NCBI GenBank assembly: GCA_024398055.1
Contig: CP073749.1
Coordinates: 1 to 64,000 of the forward strand
Direction of reading: 5' to 3'
Length of the DNA: 64,000 nt
Source of the DNA: a bacterium SCSIO 12741
GTDB taxonomy: Bacteria > Bacteroidota > Bacteroidia > Flavobacteriales_G > Salibacteraceae
Made by a program: the position numbers and the translations under genes. The notes under the pieces are model-generated. The model saw only the letters and a program-made list of their open reading frames with translations. It had not been told where the DNA came from and made no database searches. Numbering within the stretch: the first letter of the stretch is position 1; every line of letters starts with the position of its first letter. Of this stretch, positions 37,868 through 46,965 are shown in pieces.

Positions 37868-39232
37868 TTATTTCTCTTTCCAATAGAACTTAGGCGTCAT
37901 CTCCTTTTCTTCGAATCGAACGCCATAGGTTTCTAATTCTTCGAGGATGGGATTGTAAATTTCCGGCGTAACCGGGCGACAAACACCTGTACTCTTGATC
38001 GTTCCGTTAGCAATCATTCTTACGGCAATACCTACTGGCAATCCTACGGTTTGGGCCATGGAAGTATAGGTTTGATCTTCTCCTTTTACGACCATGTGCG
38101 AAGTCATCATTTTCTTTTCACCTTCCGGAGTCTCCCAGCCGAATTTGTGCCACATCACAATCATGTCGCGGTCGTTTTCTTCGAGTTTCCATTTCTTTTC
38201 CAAAATGTGCTGTAGAATTTGAGCCGGAGTAGCATCCTGAATTCCAACCGGAGTATCGTCGAAAATACCCAACCAACTCAATTTATCCATAATGGTAGAA
38301 TCCTGGGGAATGTTGAGGTAGTGCATCAACTTAAGTTCCACTGAATCATGGGTATTGTAGGCCAGAAAGGAATTGATGAATTCACGATGGGTCATGTTTT
38401 CCGAACCTTCCATCACATAGGTATCATCTGTAGCACCCAGCTTGACGAAAACATCCCAGGCTTTAGAAAATCCCGGGCGACGAAGCGTACCTCGGTAAAT
38501 GGTAGGAATATCATCCAAGCCATAAACGGATCGGTAGCTTAAGGAATCGCGATTGGCATAACCTTCAAATGAACCATGCCCTTCGATTTCTATAAACTCG
38601 GTTCTTCTAAACAACTGGTGGTAAGGAATGTATTTGTACTTCCCTTCCTGAATGAATTTTGCAGCTCCCCCCTGTCCGGCGAGAACCACGTTTCTCGGGT
38701 TCCAAGTGAATTTATAATTCCAGGGATTGTTGTCACTTTCAGGAGCAATAAGACCTCCTGTAAATGATTCAAACAACAACATCTTGCCTTGATCTCCGCG
38801 AATTTGATCCAGAAGTTTCATAGCCGACATGTGATCAATTCCAGGATCTACTCCCATTTCCATCATCACAGTTACACCAGAATCTTTGGCCTTTTGGTGA
38901 AGTTCCAAAATATCGGGAGTGGCGTAGGAAGCCGTAACGACATGCTTTTTCATGGCGATGCAATCCCGAATGATTGTATGGTGCATACGAGCCGGAACCA
39001 TAGAGATTACAATATCCGCTGCATGGATGAGTCCAAGCCGCTCCATATCGTCATTAATATCAAGGGAAGTAATACTCACCCGAGGATGATCACCAGCCTT
39101 CTCTTTTGCGAACTCTGGAAAGCGTTCTGCAATTGTAATTTTCCAATCCATTTCATCAGAAAAACGAATCAGGTAACGGATTAAGGAGGCGGAAGAACGG
39201 CCTGCGCCGATGAGCAAAATATTTTGTGGCAT
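37868..39232 (-). CDS. Saccharopine dehydrogenase family protein
   Basis: A 454-residue NAD(P)-dependent dehydrogenase-like protein. The N-terminal Rossmann motif is ILLIGAGRSSASLIRYLI (4-21). DINDDMERLGLIHAADIVISMVP and GVTVMMEMGVDPGIDHMSAMKLL follow, and a long C-terminal catalytic-type domain ends in EEKEMTPKFYWKEK. Relatives act in lysine metabolism (saccharopine reductase) or polyamine metabolism (carboxynorspermidine synthase); the GVDPGIDHMSA motif fits the saccharopine type. It is monocistronic and divergent from the DUF4476 gene. Confidence 0.85.
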   Translation of the reverse strand: MPQNILLIGAGRSSASLIRYLIRFSDEMDWKITIAERFPEFAKEKAGDHPRVSITSLDINDDMERLGLIHAADIVISMVPARMHHTIIRDCIAMKKHVVTASYATPDILELHQKAKDSGVTVMMEMGVDPGIDHMSAMKLLDQIRGDQGKMLLFESFTGGLIAPESDNNPWNYKFTWNPRNVVLAGQGGAAKFIQEGKYKYIPYHQLFRRTEFIEIEGHGSFEGYANRDSLSYRSVYGLDDIPTIYRGTLRRPGFSKAWDVFVKLGATDDTYVMEGSENMTHREFINSFLAYNTHDSVELKLMHYLNIPQDSTIMDKLSWLGIFDDTPVGIQDATPAQILQHILEKKWKLEENDRDMIVMWHKFGWETPEGEKKMMTSHMVVKGEDQTYTSMAQTVGLPVGIAVRMIANGTIKSTGVCRPVTPEIYNPILEELETYGVRFEEKEMTPKFYWKEK

Positions 39233-39295
39233 AATCTTTTGTAGAATTAGCTCTGTTGAACACTTATATTTGATGAAATCTAATTTGGTATAACC

Positions 39296-40255
39296 ATGAA
39301 ATCGCTACTTCTATTTTCCATGATTTCCTTCTTGGGAGTCTTTTATTCCTCGGCACAAAACTATTCGGATCTGGTCATTTTTTCAGCAGATGGACAAAAG
39401 ATATTTGTTGAGGTAAACGGGAAACGATACAATGAAACCGCTGCAACCCAGGTGAGAGCCAGCGGGATAACCCAAGAGTTTGTAACGGTGAAAATAATAT
39501 TTGCTGATGCCAGTAAACCTTCATTTACTAAAAATTTGCCCCTCAATCCAGGTATGGAAATCACGGCTCAAGTGGTATTAAACCGAAAAGGTGACTATAA
39601 ATTGCGTTGGATGAGTGAAACAGCTCTACAAAATGCTCCAATGGTTCAAGAAGAGATATCTACGCCAGTATCAGAACCGGTAATGGAAACGACTGTTACC
39701 AGTCCAAGCTCAACCCAAACCACTACTACCACCACTATTAGCCATTCTACCCATAGCACTACTTCAAATCCTCAGAGTGCCCAGGTAAATATGAATGTGA
39801 ATGTGGGTGGTGAATCAGTTAATGTAGGTGTAAGTGCCAATGAAATGGGCGCCAATACCAGCATGAACCAGAGCATGACCTATTCTGAAACGGTAACTAC
39901 CACTACAACTACCTCTTCTTCAAGCCCTACTCTTACAGCAGTGGAAGAGCCCAAAACAGCAGGCGGATGTTACGCGATGGGTTTTGGTGATTTTAATAGC
40001 GCCAAGGAATCAATCCGCTCCAAATCTTTTGAGGACAGTAAATTCACCATGGCCAAGCAAATTATCAATGCCAATTGCATGAGTTCGGAGCAGGTAAAAG
40101 AGGTTATGGGATTGTTTACTTACGAAGACACCCGCTTGGATTTTGCCAAATTGGCCTACAAAAAGACTTCAGATCCAAACAACTATTACAAGGTTAATGA
40201 TGCGTTTACCTTCGAATCTTCCATCGAAGAGCTAAACGAATTTATCAACCCTTAG
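39296..40255 (+). CDS. DUF4476 domain secreted protein
   Basis: A 319-residue exported protein (signal MKSLLLFSMISFLGVFYSSAQ), paralogue of the gene at 8546. The N-terminal domain (22-105) contains DLVIFSADGQKIFVEVNGK, matching the paralogue's VQHPDKDKFYLFVDG layout. A Thr/Ser-rich linker of about 85 residues (115-210) includes TTTTTISHSTHSTTS and a nearly repeated MNVNVGGESVNVG. The DUF4476 domain (about 225-317) shows FNSAKESIRSKSFEDSKFTMA and FTYEDTRLDFAKLAYK. Function unknown. Confidence 0.85.
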   Translation: MKSLLLFSMISFLGVFYSSAQNYSDLVIFSADGQKIFVEVNGKRYNETAATQVRASGITQEFVTVKIIFADASKPSFTKNLPLNPGMEITAQVVLNRKGDYKLRWMSETALQNAPMVQEEISTPVSEPVMETTVTSPSSTQTTTTTTISHSTHSTTSNPQSAQVNMNVNVGGESVNVGVSANEMGANTSMNQSMTYSETVTTTTTTSSSSPTLTAVEEPKTAGGCYAMGFGDFNSAKESIRSKSFEDSKFTMAKQIINANCMSSEQVKEVMGLFTYEDTRLDFAKLAYKKTSDPNNYYKVNDAFTFESSIEELNEFINP

Positions 40256-40366
40256 AACCGCTCATCGAAAAAAAGGAGTTAATGGAAGTCCTCCGTGTTT
40301 TTTAACATGGACGGATGCATCTGTTTGCTATGTTTGCCGCTCGAAAAAAAGGGAACTGAGTCCAGA

Positions 40367-40759
40367 ATGAATTTTTCGATAAAACGCACCCTCGCCTTTG
40401 CTTCGGCATCCGCCATGATAGCCGTGATCTTAGGAGCCCTGGCTGCTCATGCTCTCCCTCCTCATCTGTCAGAAACTCAAATGCACAGTTTTGAAACCGC
40501 GGTTCGTTTTCAGATGTACCACAGTTTAGCATTGCTGGCATTGCCGCTACTCAATTTAACCGGCATTTCAGTTTCCAAATGGGTTATTGGGTTGATGATG
40601 GCGGGGATTCTACTTTTCTCCGGATCCATCTACCTATTAGCTACCCGACCGATTACCGGTTTGCCCATTGGCTTTTTAGGGCCCGTAACGCCACTTGGTG
40701 GAGTTTGCCTGATTGCTTCCTGGGGATTGCTTTTCTGGAACATCCTTAAAAAGAAATAA
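40367..40759 (+). CDS. DUF423 family membrane protein
   Basis: A 130-residue inner-membrane protein with four helices. I start at ATG 40367 (MNFSIKRTLAFASASAMIA), since 24 residues upstream do not fit the family. The DUF423 signature is LGALAAHALPPHL followed by FETAVRFQMYHSLALL and, near the C-terminus, PVTPLGGVCLIASWGLLF. Function is unknown. No operon partner is close; the next gene starts 128 bases later with its own promoter. Confidence 0.9.
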   Translation: MNFSIKRTLAFASASAMIAVILGALAAHALPPHLSETQMHSFETAVRFQMYHSLALLALPLLNLTGISVSKWVIGLMMAGILLFSGSIYLLATRPITGLPIGFLGPVTPLGGVCLIASWGLLFWNILKKK

Positions 40760-40854
40760 TTAACTATCCAAACCAATCAGCTAATGAAATTTACAAATAC
40801 ACATTGTTTAAAATCTATATGAAGAAATTGTAAAGGATAAAGCTTATTTAAAGT

Positions 40855-40862
40855 TACCTTTG
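40855..40862 (+). promoter_or_regulatory. Candidate -7 box of pckA
   Basis: TACCTTTG matches TAnnTTTG exactly and gives a transcript leader of about 20 bases before the ATG at 40888. The -33 region is weak (ATTG at 40827-40830, 24 bases away). Confidence 0.45.
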
Positions 40863-40887
40863 CCGTCAATTTTTTTGAAAAAATTCA

Positions 40888-42507
40888 ATGAAGATGAAAG
40901 AAACAGGAATGAAAGCCGAGAAGGCAACTGTTGCTGATTATGGAATTCAAGATGCCACTGCTCATTGGAACCTAACTCCAACCGAGTTGGCTAAGATTGC
41001 TGTTGAGGCCGGTCAGGCCCAAGAAACCAGCACTGGTGCCATCACCGTGGATACCGGAGAATTTACCGGACGTTCACCTAAGGACCGGTTTATCGTGAAA
41101 GACGAGCTCACCTCAGAAGCTATTTGGTGGGGTGATATTAACATTCCCTTCGATGCAGATAAGTTTGACGCACTTTACAACAAAGTGACTGAGTACCTGT
41201 CTGGAAAAGAAATTTACGTTCGTGACGCATACGTTTGTGCAGATCCTAACTACCGCATGAACTTGCGTGTGGTAAACGAATACCCTTGGTCAAACATGTT
41301 TGCTTACAACATGTTCCTTCGTCCAACTGAAGACGAGATTGCCAGCTTCGATCCAGAATGGACTGTGATCAACGCTCCAGGATTTATGGCTAACCCAGAG
41401 GTAGACGGAACCCGTCAGCACAACTTTGCTATTTTGAACTTTACTCGCAAAGTAGCCTTGATTGGTGGTACTGGATATACTGGTGAAATCAAAAAAGGAA
41501 TTTTCTCTGCATTGAATTTCGTTCTTCCTCACTTGAAGAACACCTTGTCTATGCACTGCTCTGCCAACATTGGTAAAGGTGGTGATACGGCTATTTTCTT
41601 CGGACTTTCTGGTACTGGAAAAACCACTTTGTCTGCTGACCCAGAGCGTGAATTGATCGGTGACGATGAGCACGGATGGTCAGGTGAGAACACCATCTTC
41701 AACTTCGAAGGCGGATGCTACGCTAAGACTATTGATTTGTCTGCTGAAAAAGAGCCAGACATTTATAAAGCTATTAAGCCAGGTGCTTTGTTGGAAAACA
41801 TCCGTTTCCACGAAGGAACCAATGAGGTAGACTACCACAACTCAGATGTAACTGAGAATACTCGTGTAAGCTACCCTATTTATCACATTGACAACATTGC
41901 TAAGCCATCTATCGGTCACAACCCGAAGAACATTTTCTTCTTGACCTGTGATGCTTACGGTGTATTACCTCCAATTTCAAAATTGACTCCAGGTCAAGCG
42001 GCTTACCAGTTCATTTCTGGATATACAGCTAAAGTAGCTGGTACAGAAGCTGGAATTACTGAGCCAGTAACGGCTTTCTCTGCTTGTTTTGGTGCTCCAT
42101 TTATGCCATTGCACCCGACTGTATACGGTGAGATGCTTTCTCAAAAAATGCAAGATGCTGGTGTAAACGTTTGGTTGGTTAACACCGGATGGACTGGTGG
42201 ACCTTACGGAATTGGAAATCGTATGAGCTTGAAATATACTCGTGCTATGATTACTGCTGCATTGAACGGTGAACTGGACAATGTATCTTTCGACAAGCAC
42301 GAAATTTTCGGTTTGGAATTCCCAACTACTTGTCCAAATGTTGATGACAACGTGTTGAATCCTAAGAACACTTGGGAAGACAAAGCTGAGTACGATCGCA
42401 AAGCCAATGAATTGGCTGCTGCCTTCCGCAAAAACTTCGAGAAATTCGCTGAAAATGCAAGCGAAGAGATCTTAGCTGCTTCACCTAAAGTTGCTGAGAA
42501 CGCTTAA
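40888..42507 (+). CDS. pckA: Phosphoenolpyruvate carboxykinase (ATP)
   Basis: PckA converts oxaloacetate and ATP to phosphoenolpyruvate, CO2 and ADP, a gluconeogenic entry step. The 539-residue protein shows the oxaloacetate-binding GEFTGRSPKDRF (57-68), MHCSANIGKGGDTAIFFGL, the P-loop GLSGTGKTTL (239-248) and the metal-binding IGDDEHGWSG (257-266). Codon choice is notably biased (GCT for Ala, GGT/GGA for Gly, CGT for Arg) compared with the neighbours, a mark of high expression. It is monocistronic with a strong terminator. Confidence 0.97.
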   Translation: MKMKETGMKAEKATVADYGIQDATAHWNLTPTELAKIAVEAGQAQETSTGAITVDTGEFTGRSPKDRFIVKDELTSEAIWWGDINIPFDADKFDALYNKVTEYLSGKEIYVRDAYVCADPNYRMNLRVVNEYPWSNMFAYNMFLRPTEDEIASFDPEWTVINAPGFMANPEVDGTRQHNFAILNFTRKVALIGGTGYTGEIKKGIFSALNFVLPHLKNTLSMHCSANIGKGGDTAIFFGLSGTGKTTLSADPERELIGDDEHGWSGENTIFNFEGGCYAKTIDLSAEKEPDIYKAIKPGALLENIRFHEGTNEVDYHNSDVTENTRVSYPIYHIDNIAKPSIGHNPKNIFFLTCDAYGVLPPISKLTPGQAAYQFISGYTAKVAGTEAGITEPVTAFSACFGAPFMPLHPTVYGEMLSQKMQDAGVNVWLVNTGWTGGPYGIGNRMSLKYTRAMITAALNGELDNVSFDKHEIFGLEFPTTCPNVDDNVLNPKNTWEDKAEYDRKANELAAAFRKNFEKFAENASEEILAASPKVAENA

Positions 42508-42531
42508 GTCTCGAATACCCATATTTTTGAG

Positions 42532-42563
42532 AGCCCTGATTCGAAAGAGTCGGGGCTTTTTTT
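42532..42563 (+). terminator. Terminator of pckA
   Basis: AGCCC and TGATTC pair with GAGTCG and GGGCT (one G-T pair) around a GAAA tetraloop, followed by a run of seven T. Confidence 0.9.
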
Positions 42564-42587
42564 GCTTTATTCTTTCGGATCCTCCCT

Positions 42588-42782
42588 CTTTCGGATTTGA
42601 AATCCGAAAGGAGGAGCTACGGATTTGCAACTGCCTCATGACCGCAGGGGATAACCCGCCATTTTTATCTCAAGTAGATTATTCTCTATTAATTACCATC
42701 CATTGAGTTTTCGAAGGAATCGTTATTGGAGTATCAGGATTACAAATCCTGAGCTCATACTTCCGGATTTCAAATCCGGAAG
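42588..42782. repeat. Cluster of three GGATT-centred palindromes (REP-like)
   Basis: Between pckA and the next gene (402 bases without a gene) lie three inverted repeats. 42588-42610 has 11-bp arms CTTTCGGATTT/AAATCCGAAAG around one base. 42734-42752 has 8-bp arms TCAGGATT/AATCCTGA. 42760-42782 has 11-bp arms CTTCCGGATTT/AAATCCGGAAG around one base. All share the GGATT...AATCC core. A half site CGGATTTGCAA lies at 42620. They resemble intergenic REP-type palindromes; no RAYT gene is in view. Confidence 0.6.
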
Positions 42783-42909
42783 AGGAAGAGAAAGGAAGAG
42801 GATGGCTAAGGGAGTGAAAGGGATACCTTGCTCCCAAGACTTAACAATATGGGCATCGAAACTTATTCCTTTTGAATAGACTAACTTGTGATCCCAACTG
42901 AATCCTTCC

Positions 42910-43446
42910 ATGAAAGAAAATCATTACAACCTAACTCTTTGGAAAGCAATTAGAAGGTCCTTATCCATATTTGCAATTCTCTTGTTTCAGCTCGGATTCA
43001 ATTCGATTTTCATCTTTGTTTTCCCATTACCTTCAGAGCTTGTCCTTATTGGTAATTTGATTTTCGGCCTCCTCATCATTCCCTACATTTTGCTGTTCCT
43101 CAACTATTGGTTTGATGCCAGAAAGGCTACCTTAATAGTAAGATATAACTCGTTAACCTATATCGATCAGCACGGGATAACCGAATTAACCAATTCTGAG
43201 ATTGATTCATTCAAAATATACCACTCTTACCGTTTCAATTACAATCCGCCTTGGAATGAATTCCACTGTATGGAATTTCGAGAAGGGCAAAAGACTATCG
43301 TGGTTAATCATTTCCTATTTAGCCTCATTGATCTTAATACAGACACCTTGGCTAGGAGGGTAAAAAAAGACCTTATGGAACATAAATTCTCCTTCTACCC
43401 ATGGATAAAGAGAAGGCTCCCGGAAAATAATGAACTTAAAACCTAA
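42910..43446 (+). CDS. Two-helix membrane protein, unknown function
   Basis: A 178-residue protein with two transmembrane helices (about 16-40 SIFAILLFQLGFNSIFIFVFP and 44-66 LVLIGNLIFGLLIIPYILLFL). A basic, beta-rich cytoplasmic region follows (DARKATLIVRYNSLTYIDQHG, DSFKIYHSYRFNYNPPWNEFHC). The layout resembles the protein at 25233 (two helices then a possible PH-like fold). I recognise no named family. Its stop faces the Cys-rich secreted protein gene, with a hairpin between. Confidence 0.7.
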   Translation: MKENHYNLTLWKAIRRSLSIFAILLFQLGFNSIFIFVFPLPSELVLIGNLIFGLLIIPYILLFLNYWFDARKATLIVRYNSLTYIDQHGITELTNSEIDSFKIYHSYRFNYNPPWNEFHCMEFREGQKTIVVNHFLFSLIDLNTDTLARRVKKDLMEHKFSFYPWIKRRLPENNELKT

Positions 43447-43464
43447 CAATGGATTCAATCAAAA

Positions 43465-43491
43465 ATCCCCCATCCAAAAAGGATGAGGGAT
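43465..43491 (-). terminator. Terminator of the minus-strand Cys-rich gene
   Basis: ATCCC and CATCC pair with GGATG and GGGAT (one mismatch) around an AAAAA loop. Read on the minus strand the stem is followed by TTTTTGATTG, as expected for a terminator of the gene at 43529. Confidence 0.65.
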
Positions 43492-43528
43492 CCCATATCT
43501 ACCTCCAAAAATTGATGTTCAGCTTCTG

Positions 43529-43948
43529 CTAAAAGATGTGCAGAAACTGATTACAGGTGTGCCATTCGGCTGTGACAAAAGGTTGACACCCATTACATCC
43601 AAACGTGGGTCCGGATACACTGCTGGGCGCTCCCCAGGTACATCCAATACAACCACTCATAATATCAGCACCGGGAGCAATTCCTAAAGCTCCACCAGTA
43701 CAATAGGGGAATGAAGTAATTTCAGCATAAATCCACTCGTATCCAGCTGGAGCAATGGCTCCTACTGAAGCTCCGCCGGATACGTTGTAGTTTACAACGA
43801 AGGGTGAGGCGGTGCAATTACCAGCAGGTACGGCATACATCTGAACAATGTAAGTACAGCTGGTTTGGTTCCAGATTTTCATGGCATTTTGAGCGTGCAC
43901 TCCTACTGAAAAGAGCACAATGGCGCATAAAGTAATAATCGCTTTCAT
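43529..43948 (-). CDS. Small secreted cysteine-rich protein
   Basis: A 139-residue protein from ATG 43948, chosen because a clean signal peptide starts there (MKAIITLCAIVLFSVGVHAQ). An upstream in-frame ATG at 44104 adds 52 residues that look noncoding. The mature 119 residues contain eight cysteines (WNQTSC, PAGNC, FPYC, GCIGC, FGCNGC, WHTC), an even number suited to disulfides, and the rest is Gly/Ala/Ser/aromatic-rich. There is no T9SS domain. No family recognised. It may be a small extracellular beta-protein exported by Sec only. Confidence 0.75.
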   Translation of the reverse strand: MKAIITLCAIVLFSVGVHAQNAMKIWNQTSCTYIVQMYAVPAGNCTASPFVVNYNVSGGASVGAIAPAGYEWIYAEITSFPYCTGGALGIAPGADIMSGCIGCTWGAPSSVSGPTFGCNGCQPFVTAEWHTCNQFLHIF

Positions 43949-44137
43949 AGTATAGTTTTCATTATAGTTTAAAATAGGTGAAACTCTTCCCATCGGGAAA
44001 ACCGGGAGGTAGTTAGTACAGTTTAGTTCGAAGGGTTGAATTTCGGACAACAATGTAGAAATTAAAACGGACTTTAAAAACCAGATTACCAGTCTATTCG
44101 ACAACTCACCTTCAATTCCACCTGTTTCAGGGCAATT

Positions 44138-44857
44138 GTGTTATTTTGCTCCCCAGTTATGGCAGGACATCGCAGCTACATACCCACTGAGCTCCAAGGT
44201 GTGATTGAGGTTCCGGAAATGGAGTCCAAACACTTGTTTAAAGTACTCCGCATGAAAGAAGGCGATACGCTGGAAGTGGTGAACGGGAAAGGAGACTTGG
44301 CCCAGGCTCACTTGTCTTTGGGGCATGCTAAGCATTGTCAACTTACGATTGACTCAGTAAGTCATCAGGACCGCCGATCGGATAAGAAGATCACCATGGC
44401 CATTGCACCGACCAAGAATCTGGCTCGATTGGAATGGTTTGCCGAAAAGGCGGTGGAAATTGGCATTGACCGGATCGTCCCTATATTGTGTGAACACAGC
44501 GAAAGAAGGGTTCTAAAAACGGATCGCATCCAAAAAGTTTTGGTTTCGGCCATGAAACAATCCAAGCAGGTTTTCCTGCCTCAGCTGGATGATCTAACCC
44601 CGGTAAAAGCATTTATCGAACAACAGGAATCTGGAATAATGGCTCACTGCTCGGAGAGTGAATCCAAGGAGCCACTGGAAAAATTAGTTAAAAATCAGTC
44701 AGAAATCACCATCCTGATCGGACCTGAAGGAGATTTTAGCCCTTCAGAGATTACCTTTGCGAGAAGCCACGGTTTGTTGGAAGCCCGTATTGGAAAGTCG
44801 ATTCTGAGAACGGAAACTGCCGGCATAGTGGCCTGCACCTTAGCCAATTGGACATGA
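44138..44857 (+). CDS. rsmE: 16S rRNA m3U1498 methyltransferase RsmE
   Basis: A 239-residue SPOUT methyltransferase that methylates N3 of U1498 in 16S rRNA. I keep the GTG start at 44138 because MLFCSPVMAGHRSYIPTEL matches the usual MxLFYxP family opening better than the later ATG (44159). The PUA-like N-domain (HLFKVLRMKEGDTLEVVNG) is followed by the SPOUT knot: TKNLARLEWFAEKAVEIGID, SERRVLKTDR, LIGPEGDFSPSEI and the tail ILRTETAGIVACTLANW. It overlaps the next gene by four bases. Confidence 0.94.
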   Translation: MLFCSPVMAGHRSYIPTELQGVIEVPEMESKHLFKVLRMKEGDTLEVVNGKGDLAQAHLSLGHAKHCQLTIDSVSHQDRRSDKKITMAIAPTKNLARLEWFAEKAVEIGIDRIVPILCEHSERRVLKTDRIQKVLVSAMKQSKQVFLPQLDDLTPVKAFIEQQESGIMAHCSESESKEPLEKLVKNQSEITILIGPEGDFSPSEITFARSHGLLEARIGKSILRTETAGIVACTLANWT

Positions 44858-45516
44858 TGAGAATACTTCTTGCTTTCTTAATCAGCCTGGGAACACTGAA
44901 TGCTTCTTCTCAGGATTTTCAAATTGCCTTGCTCAAATACAACGGTGGTGGCGACTGGTATGCCAATCTGGAAACTTCGCTTCCCAACTTGATTCAGTTT
45001 TGCAACATGACGCTCAAAACCAACATCAACCCGGAGCAAGCCATTGTGGAAGTAGGAAGTAAAGACCTGTTCAACTACCCGTGGATTCACATGACCGGAC
45101 ATGGAAATGTGGTGTTCAGCTCAGCAGAAGCCAGTAACCTGAGAAATTATCTGTTGGCCGGCGGTTTTCTGCACATCGATGACAACTATGGAATGGATCC
45201 CTACATCCGCAACCAAATGAAACAGGTATTTCCTGAACTCGAATTTGTGGAACTGCCCTACGACCACCCTATCTACCACCAAAAGTTTGACTTTGCCCGC
45301 GGACTCCCAAAAATTCACGAACACGATCAAAAAGCGCCTAAAGGTTATGGCCTGTTCTATGAAGGACGCCTGGTATGCTTCTACTCCTACGAATGCGACT
45401 TGGGTGATGGATGGGAAGATTCTTCGGTACACAACGATCCGGAAGAGAAGAGAATTGAGGCCCTAAAAATGGGCGCCAACATTATTCAATACTCCTTTAA
45501 CGGTGAGGTTAATTAG
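44854..45516 (+). CDS. DUF4159 family secreted protein
   Basis: A 220-residue protein starting at ATG 44854 (ATGA overlap with rsmE). The signal peptide MMRILLAFLISLGTLNASSQ is followed by a Class I glutamine-amidotransferase-like fold without its catalytic cysteine. Motifs are ALLKYNGGGDWYANL, FNYPWIHMTGHGNVVFSS, GGFLHIDDNYGMDPYIRNQM, LPYDHPIYHQ and FYSYECDLGDGWED. DUF4159 domains are often in envelope operons; function unknown. Confidence 0.88.
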   Translation: MMRILLAFLISLGTLNASSQDFQIALLKYNGGGDWYANLETSLPNLIQFCNMTLKTNINPEQAIVEVGSKDLFNYPWIHMTGHGNVVFSSAEASNLRNYLLAGGFLHIDDNYGMDPYIRNQMKQVFPELEFVELPYDHPIYHQKFDFARGLPKIHEHDQKAPKGYGLFYEGRLVCFYSYECDLGDGWEDSSVHNDPEEKRIEALKMGANIIQYSFNGEVN

Positions 45517-45576
45517 TCCCATTTCGGGAATTCGATCCCCTTTCGTTTTTTTAAGCTCAAACATGACTTTCGTCTC

Positions 45577-45606
45577 TTTTCAACTGGCTGTTTCGTTGTA
45601 ACTTTG
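45577..45606 (+). promoter_or_regulatory. Candidate promoter of trkA
   Basis: TTTT (45577-45580) lies 18 bases before TAACTTTG (45599-45606), a perfect TAnnTTTG -7 box. Transcription would begin near 45612, about 12 bases before the ATG at 45624. Confidence 0.5.
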
Positions 45607-45623
45607 CAGCGATTTTTTGAACG

Positions 45624-46964
45624 ATGAAGATAGTTATCGCAGGAGCAGGAGAAGTTGGAGTTCATCTCGCCCGATTGTTGGCTGACCAATCCCAAGACAT
45701 CATCCTAATCGACATGGATAAGCGCAGACTGCGCTATGCCGAATCACACACCGATGTATTAATTCACCGTGGTGACGCCACTTCTGTGACCGTCATGGAA
45801 GAAGCCCATGTTAATACCTGTGACCTGTTGATTGCTGCAACGGATTCGGAAACCACCAACATTACCGTTGCCATTTTAGGCAAGAAATTGGGCGCTAAGA
45901 AAACCATTGCCCGTATTACCAACACCGAATGGATTAAAAACTACGACCGATTGGGATTGGCCTCCCTTGGAGTAGATTCATTGATTTCTCCTGAACAACT
46001 GGCCAGTGAAGAAATTGAATACCTGGTTCGCCAATCCGCCTTTACCGATGCCTTTCAATTTGAGCAAGGAAAACTCAATCTGATCGGTATTCACATGGGT
46101 GATGGTGCTCCCATTATCAATAAAACTATTCGCCAGGCAGCGGATATGAATCCGCACCTCAACTTTATGGCCATCGCCATTCACCGGAATAATGAAACCA
46201 TTATCCCAAGAGGTGACACCCTGATTCAAAAAGGGGATGACTGCTACTTCATTTCTCAGCGTGAAGGAATTTCCCGTGTGCTCAACCTTACCGGAAACGA
46301 ATGCCGGAATCTGAAGCACGTAATGATTCTTGGAGGAAGTAAAATTGCCGAAAAAACCGCCCGTGCTCTTTGTCGGGATTACAAGGTAAAACTGGTAGAA
46401 AGCAATAAGGACCGCGCCATGGAACTTGCAGAATCTCTGCAAGGTGTCCTCGTGATTAATGGGGATGGTCGCGATGTGGAACTTCTGGAGGAAGAAAACA
46501 TCGAGCAAATGGGTGTTTTTATTGCGGTAACCGGAAACTCGGAAACCAATATCATGTCCTGCCTTGTAGCCAAAGCTCACGGGGTGTCTAAAACCATTGC
46601 CTTGGTGGAAAACATGGAATACCTGCACTTGTCCAAAAATGTTGGTATTGATGTGTTTATCAATAAAAAATTGACAGCTGCCAGTAACATCTTTAAGTAT
46701 GTGCGAAAAGGAAACGTAGTCTCCTCTACCATGCTTCGAGGTATCGATTCCGAGATTCTCGAATTTGATGTAAAGGCCGGTTCAAAAATCACCAAGAAGC
46801 CAATTCGTGATCTTAGGTTCCCAAAATCTGCTGTGATTGGCGGAGCTGTGCGCAACGGAAAAACCCTGATTACCATGGGAGACTTCCAGGCACAGGCAAG
46901 CGACAAGTTGGTTGTATTCTGTCTTCCTGGTTCTGTATCCAAAGTAGAGACCTTCTTCAAATAA
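45624..46964 (+). CDS. trkA: Trk potassium uptake regulatory protein TrkA
   Basis: A 446-residue cytoplasmic NAD(H)-binding subunit that gates TrkH. It contains two RCK units: N-domain 1 begins MKIVIAGAGEVGVHLARLL (1-19), with C-domain 1 near 140-225. N-domain 2 begins HVMILGGSKIAEKTARALC (about 231), with C-domain 2 at the end. Its stop is one base before the trkH start, so both are one operon. Together they import K+. Confidence 0.95.
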   Translation: MKIVIAGAGEVGVHLARLLADQSQDIILIDMDKRRLRYAESHTDVLIHRGDATSVTVMEEAHVNTCDLLIAATDSETTNITVAILGKKLGAKKTIARITNTEWIKNYDRLGLASLGVDSLISPEQLASEEIEYLVRQSAFTDAFQFEQGKLNLIGIHMGDGAPIINKTIRQAADMNPHLNFMAIAIHRNNETIIPRGDTLIQKGDDCYFISQREGISRVLNLTGNECRNLKHVMILGGSKIAEKTARALCRDYKVKLVESNKDRAMELAESLQGVLVINGDGRDVELLEEENIEQMGVFIAVTGNSETNIMSCLVAKAHGVSKTIALVENMEYLHLSKNVGIDVFINKKLTAASNIFKYVRKGNVVSSTMLRGIDSEILEFDVKAGSKITKKPIRDLRFPKSAVIGGAVRNGKTLITMGDFQAQASDKLVVFCLPGSVSKVETFFK

Positions 46965-46965
46965 G

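Noticed and set aside
43949-44104. 52-residue extension of the Cys-rich protein
   Set aside because: The clean signal peptide begins at 43948; the upstream part is AT-rich and unlike coding sequence.
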